Source: Nocardioides mesophilus (GTDB lineage: Bacteria > Actinomycetota > Actinomycetes > Propionibacteriales > Nocardioidaceae). Taken from it: 64,000 nt of DNA. Position 1 is the first letter of the stretch, and every line of letters starts with the position of its first letter. The stretch lies in NCBI RefSeq assembly GCF_014395785.1, contig NZ_CP060713.1:3624501-3688500 (forward strand), in the 5' to 3' direction. A program made the translations under genes and the position numbers. The notes under the pieces are model-generated. The model was not told the DNA's origin. It did not search any database and saw only the letters and a list, made by a program, of their open reading frames with translations. Of this stretch, positions 1 through 8,148 are shown piece by piece.

Positions 1-112
1 GACCGACCTCCCGGCCGGGGTCCGCGTCGGCGACGTGCTGGCCGCCGTGGTGACCGGCTCCGACGGTGTCGACCTGGTCGCCCGGGTCGAGGCCGGGGGA
101 GACCCGCGATGA
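1..112 (+). CDS. rimO: RimO, C-terminal end only (ribosomal protein S12 methylthiotransferase)
   Basis: Only the last 36 codons are in the window (frame 2, stop TGA at 110-112). The peptide reads VRVGDVLAAVVTGSDGVDLVARVEAG, a TRAM-domain beta-strand pattern that ends RimO proteins. RimO methylthiolates an aspartate of ribosomal protein S12. The stop overlaps the pgsA start (ATGA, 109-112), so the two are translationally coupled, and rimO-pgsA is a standard actinobacterial order. The assignment rests on this short tail plus context. Confidence 0.7.
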   Translation, partial: TDLPAGVRVGDVLAAVVTGSDGVDLVARVEAGGDPR

Positions 113-717
113 GCGACAAGCAGGTGAGCAACTGGAACGTCCCCAACGCGCTGACCACGCTGCGGATCGTGATGGTGCCGTTCTTCGCCTGGGCGCTGCT
201 GCACGACAACGGCGACTCGGTCGGCTGGCGGCTGGTCGCCTGGTTCCTCTTCGGCGCCGCCATGATCACCGACAAGATCGACGGGGACCTGGCCCGCAAG
301 CACGACCTGGTCACCGACTTCGGCAAGATCGCCGACCCGATCGCGGACAAGGCGCTCACCGGGATGGCCTTCGTCGGCCTCTCGATCGTCGGGGACCTGT
401 GGTGGTGGGTGACGATCGTCGTGCTGGTGCGCGAGTGGGGGATCACCGCGCTGCGGTTCTGGGTGATCCGCTACGGCGTGATGGCCGCCGGGCGCGGCGG
501 CAAGCTCAAGACCGTGCTGCAGACCGCGGCGCTGAGCGGGCTGCTGCTGCCGCTGCTGCTGCTCGAGGGCGCCTGGGAGCCGGTGGGCCGGGCCTTGTGG
601 TGGGTGGCCGTCGTAGTGATGGCGGCCGCGGTGCTGCTCACCGTGGTGACCGGTGCCGACTACGTCGTCAAGGCGCTAGCGGTACGCCGGGAAGGCCGGC
701 TCCGCGCGAGCTCGTGA
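109..717 (+). CDS. pgsA: CDP-diacylglycerol--glycerol-3-phosphate 3-phosphatidyltransferase
   Basis: This 202-aa integral membrane enzyme makes phosphatidylglycerophosphate from CDP-diacylglycerol and glycerol-3-phosphate, the committed step to phosphatidylglycerol and cardiolipin. The CDP-alcohol phosphotransferase signature is complete: D55, D58-G59, A62-R63, G72, D76 and D80. Several hydrophobic segments flank it (about 12-32, 40-54, 85-110, 125-150, 160-190). The ATG overlaps the rimO stop by 4 nt. The last 50 nt overlap the convergent GH15 gene. The usual rimO-pgsA-cinA-clgR run is interrupted here by the GH15 and nuclease genes. Confidence 0.93.
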   Translation: MSDKQVSNWNVPNALTTLRIVMVPFFAWALLHDNGDSVGWRLVAWFLFGAAMITDKIDGDLARKHDLVTDFGKIADPIADKALTGMAFVGLSIVGDLWWWVTIVVLVREWGITALRFWVIRYGVMAAGRGGKLKTVLQTAALSGLLLPLLLLEGAWEPVGRALWWVAVVVMAAAVLLTVVTGADYVVKALAVRREGRLRASS

Positions 718-2497
718 CGGCGCCGCCCTCGGCGAGGTCGAGCGCCTGCACCGCCTCCACCAGGGTCAGGTGCGAGAAGGCCTGCGGGTAGTTGCCGACG
801 AACCGCTCGTTCACCGGGTCGTACTCCTCGGGCAGCAGCCCGAGGTCGTTGGGGATCAGCAGCAGCCGGTCCAGCAGCTCGCGCGCCTCCGGTACCAGGC
901 CCGCCTGCGCGTAGGCGGTGACCAGCCAGAACGAGCAGGCCAGGAAAGCCGCCTCGCCGCCTCCCAGCCCGTCGACGCCGGACTCGGTGCGGTAGCGCCG
1001 CACCAGCCCGTCGACCACCAGGTCCTCCTCGACCGCCTTGATGGTGCCGAGCATCCGGGGGTCGTCGCCGTCGATGAAGCCCACGCTCGGCAGCACCAGC
1101 AGGGCGGCGTCGACCTCGGTGGTGTCGTAGTGCTGGGTGAACGTGCCCCGCGCCGGGTCGAAGCCGCGCTCCAGGATCTCGGCGCGTACGGCGTCGCGCA
1201 CCTCGCGCCAGCGGTCGGCCGGTCCGGGCAGGCCGTGCTTCTCGACCGCCTGGACGGCCCGGTCGAAGGCCACCCAGACCATCACCCGCGAGTGCGTGAA
1301 GTGCTGCGCGGGCCCGCGGATCTCCCAGAGCCCGTGGTCGGGCTTCTGCCAGTGCTCGGCGAGCTCCTCGACGAGCACGGTCTGCAGCGCCCAGGAGTCC
1401 TCGGTGTCGTCGAGACCGAGCTCGCGAGCCATGTGCAGCGCCGCCATCACCTCGCCGAGCACGTCGGTCTGGCGCTGGTCGACGGCGGCGTTGCCGACCC
1501 GCACCGGCGTGGAGCCGGCGTAGCCCGCGAGGTGGTCGAGCTCCCGCTCCGGCAGCTCGCGGCCGCCGTCGACGGCGTACATGATCTGCAGGTCGGCGGG
1601 GTCGCCGGCGACGGCGCGGAGCAGCCAGTCACGCCACAGCCGGGCCTCCTGGTGGTAGCCGCAGGCCAGGAACGCCTCCAGGGTGAGCGAGGCGTCGCGC
1701 AGCCAGCAGAACCGGTAGTCCCAGTTCCGGCCGCCGCCGAAGTCCTCGGGCAGGGAGGTGGTCGGCGCGGCGACGATGCCGCCGGTCCCGCCGTGGGTCA
1801 GCAGCCGTAGCGTCATGAGGGAGCGGAGCACCTGGTCGCGGTGCCGGCCTCGGTAGGTGCACCGGTCGACCCACTGCTCGGACAGGCGCAGGGTCTCCTC
1901 GATCCGGCCCTCGACCGCGAGCGGCTCGGGCAGCTCGCGGTGAGAGGGCACCCAGGTGAGGGAGAACGTCAGCTCCTCACCGGCGCGCACGTCGAACTCG
2001 TCCTCGTGGATGCCGTCGGCCGAGCGCGGCAGCCGCGGCCCCCGCAGCACCAGCCGGTCCGGTCCGGCGACGGCGGTGATCACCTCGACGCCGTCGTTGT
2101 CGGCGCGGTGGATCCACGGCCGGATCCGGCCGTAGCCGAAGCGCACCACCCACTCGTGACGCAGCCGGACGGTGCCCTCGAGGCCGGTGACCTGGCGGAC
2201 CACGTCGGCCCGGCCGTCGGCGATCGGCATCGAGTCCACGATGCGCACGCTGCCGGTCCCGGTGGTGTACGTCGACTCCAGCACCGGCGTGTGGCCGACG
2301 TAGCGCCGCTCGCAGCGGGCCTCGCCGACCGGGCCGAGCAGCCAGCGGCCGTTCTCCGGGCCGCCGAGCAGCGCGGCAAAGCATGCGGGGGAGTCGAAGC
2401 GCGGCAGGCACAGCCAGTCCAGGGAGCCGTCGCTGCCGATCAGGGCGGCCGTACCGGTGTCGCCGATGACGGCGTACTCCTCGATCGGCAACGGCAT
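668..2497 (-). CDS. Glycoside hydrolase family 15 protein (trehalase/glucoamylase-like)
   Basis: This 609-aa cytosolic protein has no signal peptide. The N-terminal domain (about 1-190) opens with IEEYAVIGDTGTAALIGSDGS, typical of the actinobacterial GH15 trehalase-like group. The (alpha/alpha)6 barrel follows (about 220-590) with the motif WDYRFCWLRDAS and a later GGGEAAFLACSFWL segment that holds a likely catalytic glutamate. The family hydrolyses alpha-glucosidic bonds of trehalose or oligosaccharides; the substrate cannot be read from sequence. Start is ATG with a TACCCT box 7 nt upstream, so the mRNA may be leaderless. The 3' end overlaps pgsA by 50 nt on the opposite strand. Confidence 0.88.
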   Translation of the reverse strand: MPLPIEEYAVIGDTGTAALIGSDGSLDWLCLPRFDSPACFAALLGGPENGRWLLGPVGEARCERRYVGHTPVLESTYTTGTGSVRIVDSMPIADGRADVVRQVTGLEGTVRLRHEWVVRFGYGRIRPWIHRADNDGVEVITAVAGPDRLVLRGPRLPRSADGIHEDEFDVRAGEELTFSLTWVPSHRELPEPLAVEGRIEETLRLSEQWVDRCTYRGRHRDQVLRSLMTLRLLTHGGTGGIVAAPTTSLPEDFGGGRNWDYRFCWLRDASLTLEAFLACGYHQEARLWRDWLLRAVAGDPADLQIMYAVDGGRELPERELDHLAGYAGSTPVRVGNAAVDQRQTDVLGEVMAALHMARELGLDDTEDSWALQTVLVEELAEHWQKPDHGLWEIRGPAQHFTHSRVMVWVAFDRAVQAVEKHGLPGPADRWREVRDAVRAEILERGFDPARGTFTQHYDTTEVDAALLVLPSVGFIDGDDPRMLGTIKAVEEDLVVDGLVRRYRTESGVDGLGGGEAAFLACSFWLVTAYAQAGLVPEARELLDRLLLIPNDLGLLPEEYDPVNERFVGNYPQAFSHLTLVEAVQALDLAEGGAVTSSRGAGLPGVPLAP

Positions 2498-2504
2498 GCG
2501 GGCC

Positions 2505-2510
2505 AGGGTA
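2505..2510 (-). promoter_or_regulatory. -10 box (TACCCT) for the GH15 gene
   Basis: On the minus strand TACCCT is followed by seven bases and then the ATG at 2497. That spacing puts the transcription start at the start codon. No clear -35 is seen. Confidence 0.45.
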
Positions 2511-2614
2511 CCTGTCCGAAAAGTTCACGCGTCCTCCTTCCGGTGGCCACCGGGACCGCATAGGTTCCTGGGGTCATTGCTCGCTTCTTGTCCTATCTGG
2601 GGAGAAACCCGCCC

Positions 2615-5455
2615 ATGAGATCCCTCTCGGGACCCCGGTCGCCACGCGCTACCGGACTGCTCCTGACCCTGACCACGGCCCTGATCGGGTCCACGGTCGC
2701 CCTCGCCCCCTCGGCCCAGGCCGATCCCGCCGGCACCGGGCTGGTGCTCAACGAGGTGTACGGCGGCGGTGGCAACTCGGTCGCCACCTACCGCAACGAC
2801 TTCGTCGAGATCCTGAACCCGACCTCGGCCGCGATCGACCTCGGCGGCCTCTCGGTGCAGTACCGCAGCGCCACCGGCACCACCAACCCCTCGGGCGTGG
2901 TGGCCCTGGCCGACGTCGAGCTGCCGGGCGGCGCCAGCTACCTGCTGCAGCTGGCCAGCAGCGACACCACCGTCGGTGCGCCGCTGCCGGCCACGCCCGA
3001 CCAGACCGACACCGGGGTCAACCTGTCCGGCAGCACCGGCACGGTCCTGCTGGTGGCCGGCACCTCCGCCTACAACCCGGGCACCGGGGACCAGGCCGGC
3101 GACACCGGGCTGGTCGACCTGGTCGGGTACGGCGCCAGCAACACCTTCGAGAACGCCAGGGCCGACGCCGGCCCCGCGCCGGCGCCGAGCAACACCTCCT
3201 CGATCAGCCGGACCGGCGGCGCCGACTCCGACGACAACAGCACCGACTTCACGCGGCTCTCCGGCACCGCGATGACGCCGACCGCGTGCGGCGCCGCCTG
3301 CACCGCGCCGCCCCCGCAGCCGCCGGTGGAGCTGTCCGTCGCCGAGATCCAGGGCGACGGTGCGACCAGCCCCGTCGCCGGGGACACCGTCACCACCACC
3401 GGCGTGGTCACCGCGACCTACGCCGAGGGCGGCTTCCGGGGCTTCTACCTCCAGACCGGCGGCACCGGCCAGACGCTCGACGGCTCCTCGGACGCGCTCT
3501 TCGTCTGGGGCAGCTCGACCGTGGCCGCGATGGACGCCGGCCTCGCCCGGGGCGACTCCGTGAAGGTCACCGGCACCGTCAGCGAGTTCGGCGGGCTCAC
3601 CGAGCTGACGCCGGGGTCGGCCGCCGACATCGTGGAGCTGGCCGAGCCGCTCGCTCCGGTGACCCCGGCGTTGACCGGCTGGCCGGGCACCGACGCCGCC
3701 CGCGAGGCCCTCGAGGGGATGCTCGTGGCTCCTGCGGGCGACTTCACCGTGAGCGACAACTACGCCCTGAACCAGTACGGCGAGATCGGGATCGCGCAGG
3801 GGGACGAGCCCCTGTACCAGCCCACCGACGTCGCGCCGTTCGGCTCCGCGGAGGCCGACGCGGTGGCCGCGCACAACCAGGCCGCCTTCGTCACCCTCGA
3901 CGACGGTGCGAGCACCAACTTCCTCTACTCCGACGCCGGGGAGGACACCCCGCTGCCGTGGCTCACCGACGACCCGACGATCCGGGTCGGCGAGCCGGTG
4001 ACCTTCACCCGACCGGTCGTCGTGGACTACCGGTTCGGCCAGTGGCGGCTGCAGCCCACCGACCAGCTGACCGCCGGGGACACCAACGGGGTGCGACCGG
4101 CCACCTTCGGTGACACCCGGACCGCGCGCCCGGCCGACGTCGGCGGCGACCTCCAGGTCGCCAGCTTCAACGTCCTCAACTACTTCACCGACCTCGGGGT
4201 CGACCTCGCCGGCTGCACGTTCTACTACGACCGCACCGAGCAGGACCCGGTGACCGTGAACCGTGGCTGTGATGCCCGGGGCGCGGCCGAGGCCGAGGAC
4301 TTCGAGCGGCAGCAGGCCAAGATCGTCACCGCGATCAACTCGCTGGGAGCCGAGGTGGTCTCGCTGGAGGAGATCGAGAACTCCGCCAAGTTCGGCCACG
4401 ACCGGGACGCCTCCCTCGCGGCCCTGGTCCAGGCGCTCAACGCCGACGCCGGAGCCGACGTCTGGGCCTACGTCCCGACGCCGACCGTGCGGCCGGACGC
4501 GAGCACCGAGGACTTCATCCGCACCGCGTTCATCTACAAGCCCGCGGCCGTGCGCGCCGAGGGCGAGTCGGTGATCCGGATCAAGGACGGAGCCGAGGAC
4601 CCGTTCGTCAACGCCCGCGACCCGCTGGCCCAGGTGTTCGCGCCCGTCGGGGCGACCCGGACGGACCGGTTCATGCTGGTCGTGAACCACCTCAAGTCCA
4701 AGGGCTCAGCGCCCAAGGACGCGAGCGACCCCAACGCCGAGCACGGCCAGGGTGCCTGGAACCCGCGTCGTGTCGAGCAGGTGCGGGCGATGACCGCCTG
4801 GGTGCAGCAGCTGCAGGCCGACCGCGACGTGGCGAAGGTCTACCTCGACGGCGACTTCAACTCCTACACCTACGAGGACCCGATGCTCGCCCTCGACGAG
4901 GAGGGCTACACCGACCTCGGGGTCCGGTTCGACGCCGGCCACACCTACCTGTTCGGCGGCCTGATCGGCTCGCTCGACCACGGCCTGGCCAACGACGCCG
5001 CGCTGGCCTCCACCACGGGGGCAGCGGTGTGGAACATCAACTCGGTCGAGTCGGTGGCCCTGGAGTACAGCCGCTTCAACTACAACGCGACCGACTTCTA
5101 CGACGGCAGCACGCCCTACCGGGCCTCCGACCACGACCCGATCCTGTTCGGCATCGACACCACGCCGGCGGCCACGTTCGAGGTCACCGTGCGGCCGGAG
5201 AAGATCAAGGCCGACAAGACCCGGGCGAAGGTCACCGTCGGGATCAGCCAGTCCGGGGTGCCCGCCGAGGAGGGCACGGTGACCGTCTCCGACGGCGACC
5301 GGCTGCTCGCCACCGCAACGGTGTCCGAGGGCACGGCCAGGCTCCGGCTCCCGGAGTTCGCCGACGCCGGCACCAAGGAGCTGACCCTCAGCTACACCGA
5401 CGCAGCGGGGCACGAGAGCACCACCCCGCTCAGCGTGGTGGTGGTGGTCGGCTGA
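2615..5455 (+). CDS. ExeM/NucH-type secreted nuclease with lamin-tail domain
   Basis: This 946-aa exported protein has a signal peptide at about 1-36 (arginine-rich N-region, hydrophobic core, cut after AQA). A lamin-tail-like domain follows (LVLNEVYGGGGNS, to about 175), then an OB-fold region (about 235-480) and an endonuclease/exonuclease/phosphatase domain (about 505-850). Metal-site motifs are SFNVLNYF, SLEEIENS, VNHLKSKG, DGDFNSYTYEDP and ASDHDPILFG. An Ig-like C-terminal segment (about 855-946) ends it. The family degrades extracellular DNA for nutrition or biofilm turnover. I chose ATG 2615 because GGGGAGA lies 9 nt upstream; a TTG at 2588 has no such site and would add nine residues before the signal peptide. 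Confidence 0.88.
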   Translation: MRSLSGPRSPRATGLLLTLTTALIGSTVALAPSAQADPAGTGLVLNEVYGGGGNSVATYRNDFVEILNPTSAAIDLGGLSVQYRSATGTTNPSGVVALADVELPGGASYLLQLASSDTTVGAPLPATPDQTDTGVNLSGSTGTVLLVAGTSAYNPGTGDQAGDTGLVDLVGYGASNTFENARADAGPAPAPSNTSSISRTGGADSDDNSTDFTRLSGTAMTPTACGAACTAPPPQPPVELSVAEIQGDGATSPVAGDTVTTTGVVTATYAEGGFRGFYLQTGGTGQTLDGSSDALFVWGSSTVAAMDAGLARGDSVKVTGTVSEFGGLTELTPGSAADIVELAEPLAPVTPALTGWPGTDAAREALEGMLVAPAGDFTVSDNYALNQYGEIGIAQGDEPLYQPTDVAPFGSAEADAVAAHNQAAFVTLDDGASTNFLYSDAGEDTPLPWLTDDPTIRVGEPVTFTRPVVVDYRFGQWRLQPTDQLTAGDTNGVRPATFGDTRTARPADVGGDLQVASFNVLNYFTDLGVDLAGCTFYYDRTEQDPVTVNRGCDARGAAEAEDFERQQAKIVTAINSLGAEVVSLEEIENSAKFGHDRDASLAALVQALNADAGADVWAYVPTPTVRPDASTEDFIRTAFIYKPAAVRAEGESVIRIKDGAEDPFVNARDPLAQVFAPVGATRTDRFMLVVNHLKSKGSAPKDASDPNAEHGQGAWNPRRVEQVRAMTAWVQQLQADRDVAKVYLDGDFNSYTYEDPMLALDEEGYTDLGVRFDAGHTYLFGGLIGSLDHGLANDAALASTTGAAVWNINSVESVALEYSRFNYNATDFYDGSTPYRASDHDPILFGIDTTPAATFEVTVRPEKIKADKTRAKVTVGISQSGVPAEEGTVTVSDGDRLLATATVSEGTARLRLPEFADAGTKELTLSYTDAAGHESTTPLSVVVVVG

Positions 5456-5523
5456 CCCGCCGCGCCTGCACGACCTGAGGCCGTGGCCCTGGCGACTCAC
5501 CTCGCCCGGGCCGCGGCCTCGCC

Positions 5524-5529
5524 TATGAT
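5524..5529 (+). promoter_or_regulatory. -10 box (TATGAT) of the cinA gene, leaderless spacing
   Basis: TATGAT lies six bases before the ATG at 5536, so transcription should start at or next to the start codon. No -35 hexamer is evident at 17 bp. Confidence 0.5.
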
Positions 5530-5535
5530 CCGAGG

Positions 5536-6051
5536 ATGGCCGAGGACCTGGAGCGGGACCTGCACCACGAGGCGCGGGAACGCGCGGCCGAGCTGCACGC
5601 GGCGCTCCGCGCCCGGGGGCTCACCCTGGCGACGGCGGAGTCGTTGACCGGGGGCGGTCTCGCCGAGCTGGTCTCGGCGGTCCCGGGTGCCAGCGCCAGC
5701 TACCGCGGCGGGATGGTCGCCTACGCCTCCGACGTCAAGGTCAGCGTGCTCGGCGTCTCGGAGCGGACGGTCGCCGAGCACGGCGTGGTCTCGGCGCAGT
5801 GCGCCGCGGAGATGGCCGAGGGGGTCCGCGGACTGCTCGGTGCCGACGTCGCGGTCAGCACCACCGGTGTCGCGGGCCCGGACGCGCAGGAGGACAAGCC
5901 GGTGGGACTGGTGTTCCTGGGCATCGCGGACGGGGAGCAGACCCGGACCTTCGAGCTGCGGCTCGACGGAGACCGGGCCGAGATCCGGAGGCAGTCGGCG
6001 CGCCGGGCGGTCATCGCGGTCCTCGAGGTCGTGGTCGGCCGGCCCGTCTAG
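5536..6051 (+). CDS. cinA: CinA-type nicotinamide-nucleotide amidohydrolase (PncC domain)
   Basis: At 171 aa this is the stand-alone C-terminal CinA domain. It hydrolyses nicotinamide mononucleotide to nicotinate mononucleotide in pyridine-nucleotide salvage. Conserved segments are [14 protein letters not shown] (31-44), the YRGGMVAY strand, and [10 protein letters not shown] with a downstream KPVGLVF. The N-terminal MoCF-like domain of long CinA is absent, as is usual in actinobacteria. Together with pgsA upstream and clgR downstream it keeps the typical neighbourhood. Confidence 0.9.
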   Translation: MAEDLERDLHHEARERAAELHAALRARGLTLATAESLTGGGLAELVSAVPGASASYRGGMVAYASDVKVSVLGVSERTVAEHGVVSAQCAAEMAEGVRGLLGADVAVSTTGVAGPDAQEDKPVGLVFLGIADGEQTRTFELRLDGDRAEIRRQSARRAVIAVLEVVVGRPV

Positions 6052-6194
6052 TCCGAGCCACCTGGTCTGGGCACCCAGGGGTTTTCCCCAGGTCCCCTGT
6101 GGGAAGTTTTCCCGAACCGGTAGCGTTAGCCTCATCCGATACCGGTCCCGCACCAGGTGTCGAATCAGCGAAGGCGACAGGAAGGAGCACGGAC

Positions 6195-6536
6195 ATGGTT
6201 CTCTTCCGACGCCTGCTCGGCGAGGTGCTCCGCTCGCAGCGGATGCGTCAGGGACGCACCCTGCGCGAGGTCTCGGCCGACGCCCGGGTGAGCCTGGGCT
6301 ACATCTCTGAGATCGAGCGGGGCCAGAAAGAGGCCTCCTCCGAGCTGCTCGCCTCCATCTGCTCGGCCCTCGACGTGCCGCTCTCGGAGATCCTCTCCGA
6401 GGTCAGCGACGCCGTGGCGCTCGAGGAGGCCGCTGTCGCGATCCGTCTCGAGGACGCCGGCCTGCGCTCGCGCCGCCTCGAGCCCGGCGCCGCCAAGCGC
6501 TCGCGGTCCGGCGACGTCGTCGCCTCCGCAGCCTGA
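6195..6536 (+). CDS. clgR: ClgR-like XRE-family transcriptional regulator
   Basis: This 113-aa protein has a Cro/C1 helix-turn-helix at about 10-68 ([20 protein letters not shown]). ClgR activates clp protease and other proteostasis or DNA-repair genes in Streptomyces, corynebacteria and mycobacteria. The position directly after cinA is the usual clgR position. ATG 6195 has AGGAAGGAG seven to eight bases upstream. The C-terminus ends in Ser-Ala-Ala; a terminal Ala-Ala is known to expose Streptomyces ClgR to Clp degradation, so the same feedback is possible. I could not find a convincing ClgR box upstream. Confidence 0.82.
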   Translation: MVLFRRLLGEVLRSQRMRQGRTLREVSADARVSLGYISEIERGQKEASSELLASICSALDVPLSEILSEVSDAVALEEAAVAIRLEDAGLRSRRLEPGAAKRSRSGDVVASAA

Positions 6537-6556
6537 CCCGCGCCCACCGGGCTCCC

Positions 6557-7345
6557 GTGGCCTCCCCGCCGTCCTGGCACGCGCTGCTGGACCGGTTCCT
6601 CGCGCAGGCATCCAGCGATCCGCGGGTGCGCGGCGTCTGGCTCACCGGGAGCCGGGGTTCCGGCACCGCCGACGAGCTCAGCGACGTCGACCTGTTCGTG
6701 CTGGTCGCCGAGGCGCACCTCGCGGCGTACGTCGGTGGCTGGCTCACCGACGTCGCACCGCACTACCGGCCGCTGCTGGCCCGTCGGCTCGGGCCCGCGC
6801 CGGTGTTCCACCACATCCTGCCCGGCTGGCTGCGCTGGGACGTCGTGGTCGGCGGACCCGCCCAGCTCCACGATCTCGACGCGGACGGCGTGCAGGAGCT
6901 GCTGAACCGCGACGGGGTCTCTCCGGCGCCGCTGCCGGCCACCGGTCCGGACCGGGCCGCGGTGCGGGGGATGACCGAGGAGTTCCTGCGGGTGCTGGGG
7001 CTGCTGCCGGTGGTCGTGGGGCGCGGTGAGCTGGTGACGGCCGCCGACGGTGCGATGCTGCTGCGTCAGCTGCTGACCACGCTGCTGCGCTACCGCGTCG
7101 AGGGGCCCCGGCTGAGCGGCGCGCTGCACCTGTCGCGGGTGCTGCCCGCCGACGAGCTGGCGGCGCTGGCCGCGCTGCCACCGGTGTGGGCCGAGCGGGG
7201 CGCGGTCGTCCGGGCACACCTGGCCGTCGCGGCGATCTTCCTGCCGGCGGCCCGGGACCTGCTCGGGCCCGACCACCCCGTCGAGCTGGAGGCGGCCTGC
7301 CGCGAGCACCTGCACCGACAGCTCGGCCTGGACCTGCCCGCCTGA
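6557..7345 (+). CDS. Nucleotidyltransferase-domain protein
   Basis: This 262-aa protein has a pol-beta-type nucleotidyltransferase core at about 10-100. The signature is GSRGSGTADELSDVDL (near 31-46), the GS...DxD pattern that binds nucleotide and metal, and a later RWDVVVGG strand supplies the third acidic residue. The rest is helical, without recognised domains. This architecture resembles kanamycin/streptomycin nucleotidyltransferase-like and minimal nucleotidyltransferase families; substrate unknown. The start is GTG, 20 nt after clgR, and no strong ribosome site is visible. Confidence 0.75.
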   Translation: MASPPSWHALLDRFLAQASSDPRVRGVWLTGSRGSGTADELSDVDLFVLVAEAHLAAYVGGWLTDVAPHYRPLLARRLGPAPVFHHILPGWLRWDVVVGGPAQLHDLDADGVQELLNRDGVSPAPLPATGPDRAAVRGMTEEFLRVLGLLPVVVGRGELVTAADGAMLLRQLLTTLLRYRVEGPRLSGALHLSRVLPADELAALAALPPVWAERGAVVRAHLAVAAIFLPAARDLLGPDHPVELEAACREHLHRQLGLDLPA

Positions 7346-7365
7346 CCTCGGGCCCGCGCGGGCTC

Positions 7366-8148
7366 CTAGGCCGGCTGGCAGGCCGGGCACCAGTAGGTCG
7401 CCCGCTCCTGGGTCTGCGGCCCCTGCATGTCGACCTGGATCCGGGCGCCGCAGCGGCGGCAGGGCTGGCGGTCGCGACGGTAGACCCAGGTCTGCTTGCC
7501 GCGCCGGGTGTCGCCGGTGAGTGTCTGCTCGACGCGCTCCTTGTTGGCCTCCAGCGCCGCCTTCGCACGGCGCACCAGGCGCGGCAGGTCCGCGACCTCG
7601 GCCACCGGACGGGCCGGGTTCACGCCGGCCAGGAAGCACAGCTCGGACTTGTAGAGGTTGCCGATGCCGGCGAGGTTGCGCTGGTCGAGCAGGGCCTCTC
7701 CGATCGGCCGGGCCGGGTCGGCGGTCAACCGGCGCAGCGCCTCCTGCTCGTCCCAGTCGGGGCCGAGCAGGTCGGGCCCGAGGTGACCGACGACGTCGTC
7801 CTCCTCGGACCGCCGGACCATCTCCACGATCCCGAGCGCGAAGCCGACGGCCGACCAGTCGTCGGTGCCGAGCACCACCCGCGCCTCGTGGGTCGGACGT
7901 CGCCAGCGGCTGCCGGGCCGGTAGAGGTGCCAGCTGCCCTCCATCTTCAGGTGCGTGTGCAGGGTGTGGTCGGCACCGATCCGGGTCAGCAGGTGCTTGC
8001 CGCGGGAGACGGTCCCGGTCACCACCTGCCCGGAGAGGTCCAGGGTCGCGAGCGCCGGCACCCGGAAGTCGGTGCTGCGCAGTGTCCGGCCGGTCAGCGC
8101 CTGGTCGAGTCGCTGCGCGGTGCGCCAGACGGTGTCGCCCTCAGGCAC
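7366..8148 (-). CDS. nei2: Fpg/Nei-family DNA glycosylase, endonuclease VIII (Nei2)
   Basis: This 260-aa base-excision repair glycosylase/AP lyase has the catalytic N-terminus MPEGDTVWR (Pro after Met, then Glu3). The helix-two-turn-helix region holds DQRNLAGIGNLYKSE. A C-terminal zinc finger has CRRC and CPAC pairs (about 230-257). Its start overlaps the lhr 3' end by 8 nt, so it is the second gene of an lhr-nei2 operon, a pairing also known in mycobacteria. It should remove oxidised pyrimidines. Confidence 0.9.
   Translation of the reverse strand: MPEGDTVWRTAQRLDQALTGRTLRSTDFRVPALATLDLSGQVVTGTVSRGKHLLTRIGADHTLHTHLKMEGSWHLYRPGSRWRRPTHEARVVLGTDDWSAVGFALGIVEMVRRSEEDDVVGHLGPDLLGPDWDEQEALRRLTADPARPIGEALLDQRNLAGIGNLYKSELCFLAGVNPARPVAEVADLPRLVRRAKAALEANKERVEQTLTGDTRRGKQTWVYRRDRQPCRRCGARIQVDMQGPQTQERATYWCPACQPA

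Noticed and set aside
2520-2600. Pho-box-like GTTCACGCG upstream of the secreted nuclease
   Set aside because: Only one half-repeat fits; a second 11-bp repeat is not present, so phosphate control cannot be supported.
6073-6096. Inverted repeat between cinA and clgR as a terminator
   Set aside because: The stem (CCCAGGGG with CCCCTGTGGG) needs a bulge and no T-run follows; it is too weak to annotate.
7349-7366. GCCCGCGCGGGC palindrome between the nucleotidyltransferase and nei2
   Set aside because: With a minimal loop only a 4-bp stem remains; such GC palindromes are expected by chance at this base composition.
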